Positions 18,858 through 28,134 are shown, counted from the stretch's first letter. The stretch is DNA of 64,000 nucleotides from Pseudomonadales bacterium (GCA_028285415.1 JANQPF010000005.1:638371-702370); one strand, 5' to 3'. Numbers and translations are program-made. Notes: a model not told the origin generated them from the letters alone.

Positions 18858-20243
18858 TTACTTCTCCAGATACTCGTCGAGGGTTTTGTGCAAGCGGCGG
18901 ATGCGGACTTCCTGATAGTTACCGAGGGTTTGTCCGGTTTTACTGGCGGCTTTGATGCCGGCCCGCTGGCGATAGAAGTTTTCCGTGTCCTGGTCGAGGA
19001 CATGGGCAAGCCCCGTCGCCACAAAGGCGTCGACCGTTTTGTATTCATCGTCCATGCCGAGCTTGATCACCTCGGCGGGTGGCGGCCGCTCACCGTTGTC
19101 CGGGATGGGTTTGAGCAGCATGATCTCGTGGATGCAGTGATCGACGTCCAGCGGACGGAAGCGATAAACGAGCGGGATGCCGACGCCCGGGAAAAAGCAG
19201 GCGTTCGGGAACAGGAAATACTCGATGGAATCGAGCATCTCCGAGGTGCTGACGTGGCTGAGATCAGCCCCGAGTTCTGCGCCGAGCCGGCTGCGCATGA
19301 TGTCGGCATGTTGCGCCCGCGCGCTCGCGCCTTCCGGCAGGTCGCCGGGGTCGTGTCCGAGGGATGCAAAAAGCTCCTGCTCGCTCAGGCGCTTCGGCAG
19401 ATGCGGGCTCGGGTAGCCCACGGTATGGACAAACCGCGAGACGTGTCTGCCGAACACGTCGTACTGCGCGTTGGCGTCTCCTGCAGTGCGTAACCCTTCC
19501 GGGTGCGTCGCGAGCACGTGGAATGCTTCCAGGAAACCCTCCACGCACATTTTCCAATTGCCGGGCAAGGTTTTCTGCATGTGGAGGTGAACGTAGCGCT
19601 CCGACAGCGGCCAGCCGGCGAAGTGTTCAGGCAGGACCTCCAGATAGTCGGCCAGGGGACCGGCGTCTCGTGAAAAGTTGACGAAGACAAACCCGTTCCA
19701 GGTATCACATGGCAGCTCGGTCAACCCGAAGTTCTCGTCTTCGACGTGGGGAAAATCCCAGCGGCACGGAATTTCCCGCAACGACCCGTCCAGGTGCCAG
19801 CTCATGCCGTGAAACGGGCAGCGCAGAAACTGTTTGCCGCTGCCTGTGCTGCCCGCGTCGGCAAACTGCATGCCCCGATGCGGGCAGGAGTTGACGAACG
19901 CGCGAATTAGGCCGGTCTCGTCACGCACAACCAGGGCGGAATACGGACCGACGTCGTAGACGTGGAAGTCCCCGGCGTGCGGGATGTGTTCCTCGCGGCA
20001 GGCCCATTGCCAGGTGCGGCCCCACATCCGTTCGATTTCTGCGTCGTACATGGTGGGATCGGTGTAGCGCGAGAACGGGATGTCGGCGTCACCCAGGAAC
20101 TCGAACGCTTCAGCGGTCAGGGCCGCAGGCGCGTTGTCACCGTCCGCGATGATGATTTCCCGGGTGCTCGGACCCGGGCACCGGGCTTCGCCGGGCGCAA
20201 GATTCGGATCCCCGGGTGCGTTCAGATCGTATGTCTCGGCCAT
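18858..20243 (-). CDS. Rieske aromatic-ring-hydroxylating oxygenase, alpha subunit
   Basis: 461 aa from ATG 20243 (GGGGAGAG upstream). Rieske cluster ligands Cys120, His122, Cys142 and His145 in C-P-H-R-G and C-P-F-H-G; mononuclear iron histidines His242 and His247 after the N-W-K-M-C-V-E-G segment. Catalyses O2-dependent hydroxylation or N-demethylation. No ferredoxin reductase is in this operon, so electrons must come from elsewhere. First gene of the oxygenase-aminotransferase-cysZ-esterase unit, divergent from the EthD gene. Confidence 0.92.
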   Translation of the reverse strand: MAETYDLNAPGDPNLAPGEARCPGPSTREIIIADGDNAPAALTAEAFEFLGDADIPFSRYTDPTMYDAEIERMWGRTWQWACREEHIPHAGDFHVYDVGPYSALVVRDETGLIRAFVNSCPHRGMQFADAGSTGSGKQFLRCPFHGMSWHLDGSLREIPCRWDFPHVEDENFGLTELPCDTWNGFVFVNFSRDAGPLADYLEVLPEHFAGWPLSERYVHLHMQKTLPGNWKMCVEGFLEAFHVLATHPEGLRTAGDANAQYDVFGRHVSRFVHTVGYPSPHLPKRLSEQELFASLGHDPGDLPEGASARAQHADIMRSRLGAELGADLSHVSTSEMLDSIEYFLFPNACFFPGVGIPLVYRFRPLDVDHCIHEIMLLKPIPDNGERPPPAEVIKLGMDDEYKTVDAFVATGLAHVLDQDTENFYRQRAGIKAASKTGQTLGNYQEVRIRRLHKTLDEYLEK

Positions 20244-20318
20244 GGTCTCTCCCCGGTGGCCCATCCACCAAAGCCCATCGATAGTAGCCGTTCTCGTCAG
20301 CGTGCTAAAGTCTGGCGC

Positions 20319-20660
20319 ATGCCCAAATTAATTGCGCTGATCAGCAAACAGGCGCACCTCAGCGCCGAGGAATTTCGCGAGTACTACGAGGCGAACCACG
20401 CGCCGCTGGTGGCCCGCCTGCTGCCGATGATCAGCCGCTATACGCGCAGCTACCTGCCGGCGGAAGCTGACGTTCCGGGAAACCAGGGCGCGGCCAATTT
20501 CGACGTGCTGACTGAGCTCTGGTTTGACGACGAGGTGCAGCTTGCCGCCTTCTGGAAGCGCATACGCGAGCCGGAAGTTCAGGCGGCGATCCGCGCTGAC
20601 GAAGCGAACTTTCTCGTCAGCGAACGCACTCAGATGTATCAGGTTGTCGAAGATGAATGA
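20319..20660 (+). CDS. EthD-domain protein
   Basis: 113 aa, dimeric ferredoxin-like fold. The opening K-L-I-A-L-I-S-K-Q, then L-S-x-E-E-F-R-E-Y-Y-E-x-N-H-A-P-L, is the EthD signature; these small proteins are found near oxygenases, where they can bind or decompose reactive intermediates. ATG 20319 is the only plausible start. Its end overlaps the CorA-like gene by 8 bases. Confidence 0.85.
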   Translation: MPKLIALISKQAHLSAEEFREYYEANHAPLVARLLPMISRYTRSYLPAEADVPGNQGAANFDVLTELWFDDEVQLAAFWKRIREPEVQAAIRADEANFLVSERTQMYQVVEDE

Positions 20661-21594
20661 CGTGGTTGTCTTCAGTCTGGCGTTGAACGGTGAGGGGGGC
20701 TATACCGAAGCGAGCGACACAGACAATCCGAACTGGGTGCACCTCGACTGTTCACTGGGTAACGCGGAGCAGCCGCTCGTCGGCATGGGTCTGGAGCCGA
20801 GAGTCGCCGAGAGTATGGTACGCAGCGACACACGCCCCAGGACGGTCACCACGGAAGATGGCCTGCTTGTCGTGCTGCGCGGTGTCAACACGAATCCCGG
20901 TGCCGATCCTGAGGACATGGTCTCGCTGCGTATGTGGATTGAAAGAGACCGCCTCATCACGGCGCGCCAGCGCAAGCTGCTGTCGATTCAGGACGTGCGC
21001 GAGCAGTTGCAGGAGGGGCGGGGTGCCCGTGACGTTGCCGGGCTTGTGCTGGCCATCGTAGAGCGTCTTGCGGATCGTGTATCGGACTTCGTCGAAGGGA
21101 TTGAGGAGCAGCTGTCGGGTCATGAAGCCTCAGTCGAGCACGATAACCCCGTAACCTTGCGACGAGAGGTGACGGCGCTGCGCCGGCAGGCTGCCGTAGT
21201 CAGACGCTTTCTTGCACCTCAGCGTGATGCGCTAGAGACCTGGTATCGTCTCGCGCGGAATATGTTCGATGACGACCAGATGTTCTATCTGAGGGAGCAG
21301 TCCGATCGCATGACCCGATACGTCGAGGATCTTGATCTGGCGCGCGAGAGAATGCTTGTTGTTCAGGAAGAGCTGATGAACCGCATTGCGCAGGAGCAGA
21401 ATTCGAGGATGTACGTCCTGTCGCTTGTCGCGGCTGTGTTTCTGCCAATTACGTTTGTGACAGGTCTCTTCGGGATGAACGTTGCCGGCCTACCGGGCAC
21501 CGAGGACGAATCGTCGTTCTGGCTCTTGAGCGGAGTTCTGCTCGTTACGAGCCTGGTCGTGGTGTTGGCCTTCAAGTTGAAGCGCTGGTTCTAG
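20653..21594 (+). CDS. CorA-family divalent cation transporter (ZntB-like)
   Basis: 313 aa from ATG 20653, which lies inside the last codons of the EthD gene. Large acidic N-terminal domain, long helix about 150-255, then two C-terminal membrane helices with the diagnostic FGMN at about 273-276. CorA proteins form pentameric magnesium, cobalt or zinc channels; the tail K-L-K-R-W-F resembles ZntB. Converges with the mscS-like gene, overlapping 4 bases. Confidence 0.9.
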   Translation: MNDVVVFSLALNGEGGYTEASDTDNPNWVHLDCSLGNAEQPLVGMGLEPRVAESMVRSDTRPRTVTTEDGLLVVLRGVNTNPGADPEDMVSLRMWIERDRLITARQRKLLSIQDVREQLQEGRGARDVAGLVLAIVERLADRVSDFVEGIEEQLSGHEASVEHDNPVTLRREVTALRRQAAVVRRFLAPQRDALETWYRLARNMFDDDQMFYLREQSDRMTRYVEDLDLARERMLVVQEELMNRIAQEQNSRMYVLSLVAAVFLPITFVTGLFGMNVAGLPGTEDESSFWLLSGVLLVTSLVVVLAFKLKRWF

Positions 21595-22445
21595 GGCTGC
21601 TCCAGCCGCAGCGTGCCGTCGAGGTGCACGTTCCTCTGAGGAAAGGCGATGACAATGCCGTTCTCGCGGAACAGCGCGTCGATCCTGAAGCGTATGTTGC
21701 TGCGTATGACTCTGAGATCGCGGTCCCGGGTGGCATTGATCCAGTAGTAGACGTCGAAGATGAGCGCGCTGTCTCCGAAATCCTCGAAAATGACCAGGGG
21801 TGCAGGATCGTCGAGCACGTCCGGCTCCTCGCACGCCGCCTGTTCGATGAGTCTGGCAACGTCCTCGACGGGTGAGCCGTAGGCAACGCCGACCCGCACG
21901 ACAGAACGCATGAGTCGGTCCACCAATGTCCAGTTGACGACAATGTTCTCCAGCAGGAAGCTGTTGGGGACAAGCAGGTGCACACCGTCAACGCGCCGGA
22001 TACGGGTTGAGCGCGTGTTGATGCTCTCGACCGTGCCGCGGGTCTCTCCCACCTCTAGGAAATCGCCGATGCGAATCGGGCGTTCCCACATCAATATCCA
22101 GCCGCTGATGAAGTTGTTGATGATGTTCTGCGCGCCGAAGCCCACGCCGATGGCAATGGCACCGGAAACGAAGGCAAAGGCGGTGAGCGGGACGTTCAGC
22201 AGATCCAGCGTAGTGATGATCAGCACCGCAAGACCGACAATGTAGAAAGCGCGCGAGATCAGTTGCACGATGTCGGCGTTGAGATTGCGCGCCTCCATGC
22301 GCGTGACCAGCTTGCGGCCTCCCCAGCGGATCAGGAATAAACCAACTAAGACAACCGTTGGCACCAGCAACAGCTGCCCGACTGTGATCGTTTGATCGGA
22401 GAGCGTGAAGAGCGGCTGGTTGAGGAATTCGAGGAATTTGTCCAT
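21591..22445 (-). CDS. Small-conductance mechanosensitive channel (MscS family)
   Basis: 284 aa. Three membrane helices; the pore-lining helix carries A-I-A-I-G-V-G-F-G-A-Q-N-I-I-N-N-F-I-S-G, followed by the beta domain R-P-I-R-I-G-D-F-L-E-V and P-N-S-F-L-L-E-N. The length is that of the simple MscS type. It releases solutes on osmotic downshock in the inner membrane. Confidence 0.92.
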   Translation of the reverse strand: MDKFLEFLNQPLFTLSDQTITVGQLLLVPTVVLVGLFLIRWGGRKLVTRMEARNLNADIVQLISRAFYIVGLAVLIITTLDLLNVPLTAFAFVSGAIAIGVGFGAQNIINNFISGWILMWERPIRIGDFLEVGETRGTVESINTRSTRIRRVDGVHLLVPNSFLLENIVVNWTLVDRLMRSVVRVGVAYGSPVEDVARLIEQAACEEPDVLDDPAPLVIFEDFGDSALIFDVYYWINATRDRDLRVIRSNIRFRIDALFRENGIVIAFPQRNVHLDGTLRLEQP

Positions 22446-22532
22446 TGCGGCATTCTACGAGGATGCCCTGCGAAAGCCATTGATAAGCTGGCTGGCCGTC
22501 AAAACTTGTGGGCAACTCGCCGTGAGTAAAAC

Positions 22533-22994
22533 TCAGCGTCCGCGCATGGCCTTGGTGACGGTGCGGTCTATTTCGCGAGCCGTGTAGCCGGTTAGATCTT
22601 TGTTGATTTCACACCCGGTTTTGCGCCGCGTGTTGGCCGCCAGGTTCTTGCGGAGCTGACCGAGAAAAGCGGGTGCGGCCACCAGCGCAAGATTGACGTA
22701 GTTTTTGTCGGCGGCAAGTTGATTGAAGCGGTGCGCAACTTCACGGGCAAATTCGTTGGCAGCGTGGGTTTTGATGTCCGTGTGGGGTGCCATGGCGTGG
22801 CGACCGTCGCCCCGGCTGTCAAAGCTGCGGCCTGCTCTGTCAGTCTGCAGATCCATGCCGCGCAGATGGGCGTTGCTGTTAACCAGGGCCTCGAGCTCAA
22901 CCAGCGTCTGGGCTTCCTCGGTGGCGGCAAAGATGCGGGCACGCGCCGCATCGGCAACCAGCACCAGGACTTTCTTGTCGGCCAGATACGTCAT
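22533..22994 (-). CDS. Host attachment protein / baeRF-type release-factor-like protein
   Basis: 153 aa. Opening V-L-V-L-V-A-D-A-A-R-A-R-I-F and a middle H-x-x-x-x-F-A-R-E-V-A-H-R-F then L-A-L-V-A-A-P-A-F-L-G-Q-L-R match the 'host attachment' family, distantly related to archaeal/eukaryotic release factor domains. Role in free-living bacteria unclear. Upstream of mscS on the same strand with 87 bases between. Confidence 0.8.
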   Translation of the reverse strand: MTYLADKKVLVLVADAARARIFAATEEAQTLVELEALVNSNAHLRGMDLQTDRAGRSFDSRGDGRHAMAPHTDIKTHAANEFAREVAHRFNQLAADKNYVNLALVAAPAFLGQLRKNLAANTRRKTGCEINKDLTGYTAREIDRTVTKAMRGR

Positions 22995-23099
22995 CGCATC
23001 CTCCTTATCACCCGCGTTTCACCCGCGTTCCCGGCGGGCGCACCCCGACTCTCTGCGAATACTACCTCCGCCCGCTGCGCAGGGACATGCCGGTGCTGC

Positions 23100-23891
23100 C
23101 TACCGGCCCTGCCAGTCGGGCTCGCGTTTTTCCGCAAAGGCCCGTGGACCTTCCATCGCATCGGCGCTGTTCCGCCGCGCTACCTCAGCGTCGTACGCGG
23201 TGTGAAAAGCCTGTTCCAGCGGCATTTCCAGTCCCAGCATCGCCGCCTCTTTGGTGGCGCGCACGGCAAGCGGGGCGCAGCGCAGAATGTCCGCCACCCA
23301 GCCGTCGACGCAGGCATCGAGCTCAGCGGCTGGAACAACCTCGTTGACCAGCCCCAGCTCATAGCCGCGCTGCGCGGTCATGTGGCGGCCGGTCAGGAGA
23401 TAACCCATCGCGGTTTTCAAGCCAATCTGCCGGGGCAGGCGATGCACACCAACGCCGCCAGCAATCAGCCCACGACGTGGCTCGGGCAGCCCGAGTTCTG
23501 CATGCTCTGCGGCAACGATGATGTCACAGGCGAGCGCCAGTTCGAGACCGCCGCCGAGGGCAAAGCCGTTGATCTTGGCAATGACCGGCTTGGTGAATTC
23601 CCAGCGCTGGTTGAGCGGCGTGGTTTCAGCCGTCATGCGTGCCCATTCGTCGCGCTGAGCATCCGAGGCTTCGCTTTCACGCGCTCGATGTTTGAGATCC
23701 GCACCGGCACTGAAGGCGCGCTCACCGGCGCCGGTGATGACGGCCAGCCAGATGTCATCGTTCAGAAGCACCTCGTCGAAATGCTTCGACAGCGCCCAGC
23801 GCAGCTCCGGGTTCAAAGCGTTCATCGCTTCGGGGCGATTCATCGTGATGTACGCCACGTGGTTGTCGACGTGAAACTCTGTGACCGCCAT
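23100..23891 (-). CDS. Enoyl-CoA hydratase/isomerase (crotonase)
   Basis: 263 aa from ATG 23891; the longer frame lacks a start with support. Oxyanion-hole segments A-F-S-A-G-A-D-L and G-G-G-L-E-L-A, with both catalytic glutamate positions kept (in G-L-E-L-A and L-P-E-P). Hydrates trans-2-enoyl-CoA in beta-oxidation or a side-chain pathway. 59 bases downstream of the GST gene on the same strand. Confidence 0.92.
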   Translation of the reverse strand: MAVTEFHVDNHVAYITMNRPEAMNALNPELRWALSKHFDEVLLNDDIWLAVITGAGERAFSAGADLKHRARESEASDAQRDEWARMTAETTPLNQRWEFTKPVIAKINGFALGGGLELALACDIIVAAEHAELGLPEPRRGLIAGGVGVHRLPRQIGLKTAMGYLLTGRHMTAQRGYELGLVNEVVPAAELDACVDGWVADILRCAPLAVRATKEAAMLGLEMPLEQAFHTAYDAEVARRNSADAMEGPRAFAEKREPDWQGR

Positions 23892-23950
23892 CAGATGGGT
23901 GCGCCTTGTTGCCGGATGTCCTTTGAGAATCGGCGGTGTGCCACAGCCTG

Positions 23951-24559
23951 TCAAGCCGCCTTTGCAATCGCGAACGCCGGACGCGCCTGCAGCCGCTGCC
24001 AATAGTCCCGCAGGGTTTCCGGGACGCGCTCGGGGGTGAGCATATCGGCCAGATGGATGCCGTAGCCAACGGAGATGTCCGCCGCGGTAAACGCGTCCCC
24101 AACGAGGAACTCGCGTCCCGCAACGTGATCCCCGATGGCTCGCAGGCAGTCCGCGGCGCGATTTGCCATTTCGTCCACCACTTCCGGTATCCGCGCGTCG
24201 CCGGGAAACTCCCGGCCGTGGTTGACAATCTCACCGAGCGGGCGGGAAAAAGTCGCTTCGCCGAACCACAGCCATTGCAGGTAGTGCGCGTAGTCGGGTG
24301 ATTCGACGGCAGGGCGCAAGGCGCCGTCGGCGTAGCGGTCGAGCACGTATTGCATCATCGCGCACGATTCGAACATGACGGTCTCGCCGTCGGCCAGCAC
24401 CGGCACCTTGCCCACGGGATTGAGCGCGCGCCACTCCGGCGTCGCGCGGAAGGCGGGTGAGAAGTCGATTTTGGTGACTTCGTAGGGTAGGCCGAGCTCC
24501 TCGCAGAGCCAGATGACCCGCATTCCTCGGGTCGTGGTGACGTGATAGATTTGCAGCAT
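23951..24559 (-). CDS. Glutathione S-transferase
   Basis: 202 aa from ATG 24559 (an ATT at 24568 is not a credible start). N-terminal thioredoxin fold with T-T-R-G-M-R-V-I-W-L-C-E-E-L, conserved cis-proline in G-K-V-P-V-L and E-S in M-F-E-S-C-A, then an all-helical C-terminal domain with F-T-A-A-D-I-S. Conjugates glutathione to electrophiles. Paired with the enoyl-CoA hydratase. Confidence 0.9.
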   Translation of the reverse strand: MLQIYHVTTTRGMRVIWLCEELGLPYEVTKIDFSPAFRATPEWRALNPVGKVPVLADGETVMFESCAMMQYVLDRYADGALRPAVESPDYAHYLQWLWFGEATFSRPLGEIVNHGREFPGDARIPEVVDEMANRAADCLRAIGDHVAGREFLVGDAFTAADISVGYGIHLADMLTPERVPETLRDYWQRLQARPAFAIAKAA

Positions 24560-24591
24560 GGGAGCCAATCGTTTTCCTGGGGAGGGAGACT

Positions 24592-25026
24592 ATGCCGCGA
24601 CGCGTCCAGGCGAACAACAAAACGCAGCCGCACGATGCGGATGTTGCCGCGTATATCGAAGGCATCGAGCATGCCGGCCGGCGGGAGGATGCGTACCTCC
24701 TCTTGGACATGCTGGGCGATATCACCGGGGAGCCTGCCCGCCTGTGGGGTCCCAGCATCGTCGGTTTCGGGCAATACCACTACGTCTACGACAGCGGCCG
24801 CGAGGGTGACCACTTCCTCACCGGCTTTGCACCGCGTAAGGCCAACATGGTGGTCTATGTCATGCCGGGCTTTTCGGCCTATGGGGATCTGCTCGATAAG
24901 CTGGGGAAGTACAAAACCGGCAGCTCGTGTCTGTATCTCGGCCGCCTCGGCAACGTCGACACGAAGGTGCTGCGCCGCCTGGTGGACAAATCTGTAAAAG
25001 ACATGCGGCGTAAGTACAAAGCCTGA
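24592..25026 (+). CDS. DUF1801-domain protein
   Basis: 144 aa with GGGGAGGGAG ahead of ATG 24592. The pattern G-F-G-x-Y-H-Y-V-Y then F-A-P-R-K-A-N-M-V-V-Y-V and L-G-K-Y-K-T-G-x-S-C-L-Y-L is the DUF1801 (YdhG-like) fold. Function unknown; small soluble protein. Divergent from the GST gene by 32 bases. Confidence 0.85.
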   Translation: MPRRVQANNKTQPHDADVAAYIEGIEHAGRREDAYLLLDMLGDITGEPARLWGPSIVGFGQYHYVYDSGREGDHFLTGFAPRKANMVVYVMPGFSAYGDLLDKLGKYKTGSSCLYLGRLGNVDTKVLRRLVDKSVKDMRRKYKA

Positions 25027-25043
25027 TGGTGGTATTGCGCTAG

Positions 25044-26417
25044 GTGCTGGACGACGAACCCAGGGACGAATACACCCAGCCACCGAATGCGGTCGCCGAG
25101 CCGCCGTCGACGTTTGCCGAGACGCTGAAATACCTGGGACCGAGCGTCATCATCTCAGCAACCATCGTCGGCTCGGGTGAAATCATCCTTACCGCCAGCC
25201 TCGGTGCGGCGGTCGGCTATGGCATGCTCTGGTGGGTGTTGTTGTCGTGCTGGAGCAAGTCGATCCTGCAGGCTGAGCTTGCCCGTTATGTGGTGCTGAG
25301 CGGAGACACCTATCCGCGCGCGCTCAACCGGGCGCCGGGTAAACTGCCCGGCCCGCGCGGCAAGTTCTCCTGGCCGCTGGCGATTGCCATTTTTGCCTTC
25401 ATCCCGGGTTTTACCGGCCTTGGCGGCGTCATTGGCGGTGCCGGACAGGCTGTGGTGCTGCTCTTCCCCGATGTGAATCCGGTGCTAGCCGTGGGCGTGC
25501 TCGCGACGCTGACGGCGGTTCTCCTCGGCAGCGGCAGCTACGGACGGCTGGAAAAGGTGATGCTGCCGCTCGTCATGACGTTTACGGTCCTGACCATTGT
25601 CAGCGCCGCGCTGATGCAGGGGACGGAGTTTGCCACCCGCGCGTCGGATCTCGCCGCGGGATTCACCTTCGAGTTCAACACGACCTTTGCGGTGCTTGCG
25701 CTTGCCGCTTACGGCTACACCGGCGTCAACTCGGGAGAAATCTCGTCGTACAGCTACTGGTGCGTCGAAAAAGGCTATCCCGCGCGTATCGGTAAGTACG
25801 ACGGCTCGGACGACTGGTACCGGCGCGCCCACGGCTGGCTCAAGGTACTGCGGACGGATGTTTGGATTACGCTGGTGCTGCTCACCTGCGCGACCGTGCC
25901 GTTCTACATACTCGGCGCCGGGGTGCTGCATCCGACGGGGCAGACGCCGAGCGGCAATGAGACCATCATTGCGCTCAGCAATATGTTCACGCAGACGCTG
26001 GGTGACTGGTCGCTGTGGGTGTTTGCCCTCGGCGCCTTCTGCATTCTTTTCTCGAGCAGCGTCTCGGGCGTTGCGGGTGGCGGGCGTTACATACCGGACT
26101 ATCTCATAGAGCTCGGCTTCATGAAGCGTGATCGGCTCAACGTTCGCTTTGCCATCATTCGATGGTACGGCCTCATCGTGCCGTTCATCGGACTGCTCCT
26201 GTATGCTGGGTTCCAGCGACCGGTCCTGATGGTGACCATCGCCGGCTCGTTTGCTGCGATCATGCTGCCGGTGCAGTGCGGTTTGACCATATACCTGCAG
26301 CGCAAGCGGTTGCCGAAGGCCGTGCTGCCGGGCCGTCTGGCCAGCACGTTTCTGTACGCCACGTTCGTTCTCCAAGCCACGCTTGCCTGTGCGGTGCTCT
26401 ATTTCGTGGTTTTCTAG
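25044..26417 (+). CDS. Nramp-like metal transporter homologue with altered metal-binding motif
   Basis: 457 aa, about eleven membrane helices. The frame begins right after an in-frame stop, so GTG 25044 is the only N-terminal start. The first helix reads G-P-S-V-I-I-S-A-T-I-V-G-S-G-E where canonical Nramp proteins have the metal-binding D-P-G-N, so the metal site seems lost or changed; the family's helix 6 M-P-H motif is also not evident. It may move another substrate. Only 17 bases after DUF1801. Confidence 0.75.
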   Translation: MLDDEPRDEYTQPPNAVAEPPSTFAETLKYLGPSVIISATIVGSGEIILTASLGAAVGYGMLWWVLLSCWSKSILQAELARYVVLSGDTYPRALNRAPGKLPGPRGKFSWPLAIAIFAFIPGFTGLGGVIGGAGQAVVLLFPDVNPVLAVGVLATLTAVLLGSGSYGRLEKVMLPLVMTFTVLTIVSAALMQGTEFATRASDLAAGFTFEFNTTFAVLALAAYGYTGVNSGEISSYSYWCVEKGYPARIGKYDGSDDWYRRAHGWLKVLRTDVWITLVLLTCATVPFYILGAGVLHPTGQTPSGNETIIALSNMFTQTLGDWSLWVFALGAFCILFSSSVSGVAGGGRYIPDYLIELGFMKRDRLNVRFAIIRWYGLIVPFIGLLLYAGFQRPVLMVTIAGSFAAIMLPVQCGLTIYLQRKRLPKAVLPGRLASTFLYATFVLQATLACAVLYFVVF

Positions 26418-26479
26418 CCCGGCAGGCTGCACACCCTCAGACGAGTCTGTACAATCCGCGCCCTCGTCATGGGGGACCA

Positions 26480-27373
26480 ATGATAAAAAACATTCGCTTT
26501 TACCGGGTGCACTCGGAGTGGCCGGACTCGGAGAACGCGCTCGACAGCGCCTTGCAGAACGCCGCCTTCAAACCTTGCGGCACCTTCAACGAACGGAGCA
26601 TGGGCTTCGAGATGCCCGTCGAAGGCGCGGGCGACCTGCTCTGCCGCCGCGTGGCCGGAGCGGATCTTCTGCAGCTGCGCATTCAGAGCCGGATCCTGCC
26701 TGCCGCCGCGGTGAAAGAAGCGCTGGCCGACCGTGTTGCCGCCTTCAGCGAACGTACCGGACGGGCTCCCGGTCGTCGGGAAAAGCGTGAGCTCAAAGAA
26801 GAGGTGACCGCTGATCTTCTGCCCAAGGCGCTGCTGAAATCAGAGCGCGTTGCCGCTTTCTACCTCGTCAACGAAGATCTACTCGGCGTCGCGACCCCGT
26901 CAGCCGCGAAGGCGGAGCTCCTGCTGGATACCCTGCGCGGTGCCCTCGGCAGCCTGCAGGCGGTGCCGCTCGCTTACCGTCAACCTGCCTCCAGCCTCAT
27001 GCATCAGATCTTTCTCGGGGACGGGCCCCGCGAGTTCGGGCTGGGACGAGAGTGCCGGATGAAGGACCCTTCCGAACCGAAGTCCACCGTCAACTGGCTC
27101 GACATGGATCTCGGCGACAAAACCGTGCGCAGCCACGTTGCTGGTGGGCTTGCCCTCGACCGTCTGGGCTTTCAATTCGACGGTCTCGTCCGCTGTACGC
27201 TCGATCAGGATCTTGTGATACGGAAGCTCCGCCTCGAGGGCATCGAGGAGCTGGACGAGCTCGATGACGAGGATCCCCTGGCCCGTCACGATGCTGAATT
27301 TACGCTCCTGGTGGGCCTGATCGGACGTCTCCTGGGGGCGCTGAAAAAAAATCTCAAAGGATATGCCACCTGA
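26480..27373 (+). CDS. rdgC: Recombination-associated protein RdgC
   Basis: 297 aa, close to the E. coli length. Opening K-N-I-R-F-Y-R-V, then F-x-P-C-G x (F-N-E) and M-G-F, and the late E-x-R-M-K-D-P-x-x-P-K-S-T-V-N-W-x-D-x-D-L are RdgC hallmarks. RdgC forms a ring on double-stranded DNA and limits RecA. GGGGGA precedes ATG 26480. RdgC is confined to beta and gammaproteobacteria, which helps place the host. Confidence 0.93.
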   Translation: MIKNIRFYRVHSEWPDSENALDSALQNAAFKPCGTFNERSMGFEMPVEGAGDLLCRRVAGADLLQLRIQSRILPAAAVKEALADRVAAFSERTGRAPGRREKRELKEEVTADLLPKALLKSERVAAFYLVNEDLLGVATPSAAKAELLLDTLRGALGSLQAVPLAYRQPASSLMHQIFLGDGPREFGLGRECRMKDPSEPKSTVNWLDMDLGDKTVRSHVAGGLALDRLGFQFDGLVRCTLDQDLVIRKLRLEGIEELDELDDEDPLARHDAEFTLLVGLIGRLLGALKKNLKGYAT

Positions 27374-27376
27374 GCT

Positions 27377-27404
27377 GTAACCTTTTGCCCCGCTCGCACG
27401 TATC
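27377..27404 (+). promoter_or_regulatory. Predicted ECF sigma promoter (GTAACC-N16-CGTATC)
   Basis: Immediately after the rdgC stop: -35 GTAACC at 27377-27382, 16-base spacer, -10 CGTATC at 27399-27404, about 31 bases before the spondin gene start. The -35 and spacing match what I recall for SigF/NrsF-type ECF promoters (GTAACC-N16-CG...). As the operon encodes an ECF factor and NrsF, autoregulation is inferred. Confidence 0.6.
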
Positions 27405-27434
27405 TGTTTCCGCATTCATCAAAAGGAGACAGAC

Positions 27435-28124
27435 ATGCGAAAACTATTTTATTTGTGCCTGGGGGCAGGCGCCGCACTGATAGCCGGCAGCGCCTGGGCG
27501 GTCGACGAGCCGCCGAAAGAGCGTACCTACGAGGTCACAATCACCAACATCACCAAGGGTCAGACGTTCACCCCGCAGCTCATTGCCGCGCATAAAGGCT
27601 CAATCCAACTCTTCCAGGCAGGTGAACCCGCGGGTCTGCCGTTGGAAATTCTTGCCGAAGCCGGTGACACCACGCCGGTGGCAGAAGTGCTGGCGGCGTC
27701 CGGGAAAGCTTCCGCGGTTGAGACCATCGGTGGTCTGCTCGAGCCGGGAAAGAGTGTATCGATGACCTTCTCTGCCGCCCGCGGCGATCGCTTCTTCAGC
27801 ATGGCCGCAATGCTGATTCCCACCAACGACACGTTCGTGGCCTTGAATCGCGTGCCGCTGCCGCGTCGTGGCGCCTGGACTCGCACCGCAATTGCTTACG
27901 ATGCGGGCACCGAAGACAACGATCAAAACTGCCTCAACATTCCGGGACCGCGCTGTGGCGGTGAAGGTCACTCACCGGGACCCAACGTGGGCGATGAAGG
28001 ATTTGTCTACGTCAGTAACGGCTTCCACAATCTGCCGGCGGCTGAAGAAGGTGAAGTGCTCGGCCCGCTGGTGTACGACTGGCGGAACCCTGTGGCCCGA
28101 GTTGTTGTCAGACGTATCCACTAA
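27435..28124 (+). CDS. Spondin-domain secreted protein
   Basis: 229 aa; signal peptide to about A-W-A, then a spondin_N-like domain (Y-E-V-T-I-T-N-I-T-K-G-Q-T-F-T-P, later E-P-G-K-S-V-S-M-T-F and F-F-S-M-A-A-M-L-I-P-T-N-D-T-F). Bacterial versions are periplasmic or secreted and uncharacterised. AAGGAG precedes ATG 27435. First gene of the ECF operon, so likely an output of that stress response. Confidence 0.85.
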   Translation: MRKLFYLCLGAGAALIAGSAWAVDEPPKERTYEVTITNITKGQTFTPQLIAAHKGSIQLFQAGEPAGLPLEILAEAGDTTPVAEVLAASGKASAVETIGGLLEPGKSVSMTFSAARGDRFFSMAAMLIPTNDTFVALNRVPLPRRGAWTRTAIAYDAGTEDNDQNCLNIPGPRCGGEGHSPGPNVGDEGFVYVSNGFHNLPAAEEGEVLGPLVYDWRNPVARVVVRRIH

Positions 28125-28134
28125 CGGATATTGA

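Noticed and set aside
18087..19493. 468-codon open frame on the plus strand
   Set aside because: Lies opposite the aminotransferase and Rieske genes, no domain recognised; third-position GC effect.
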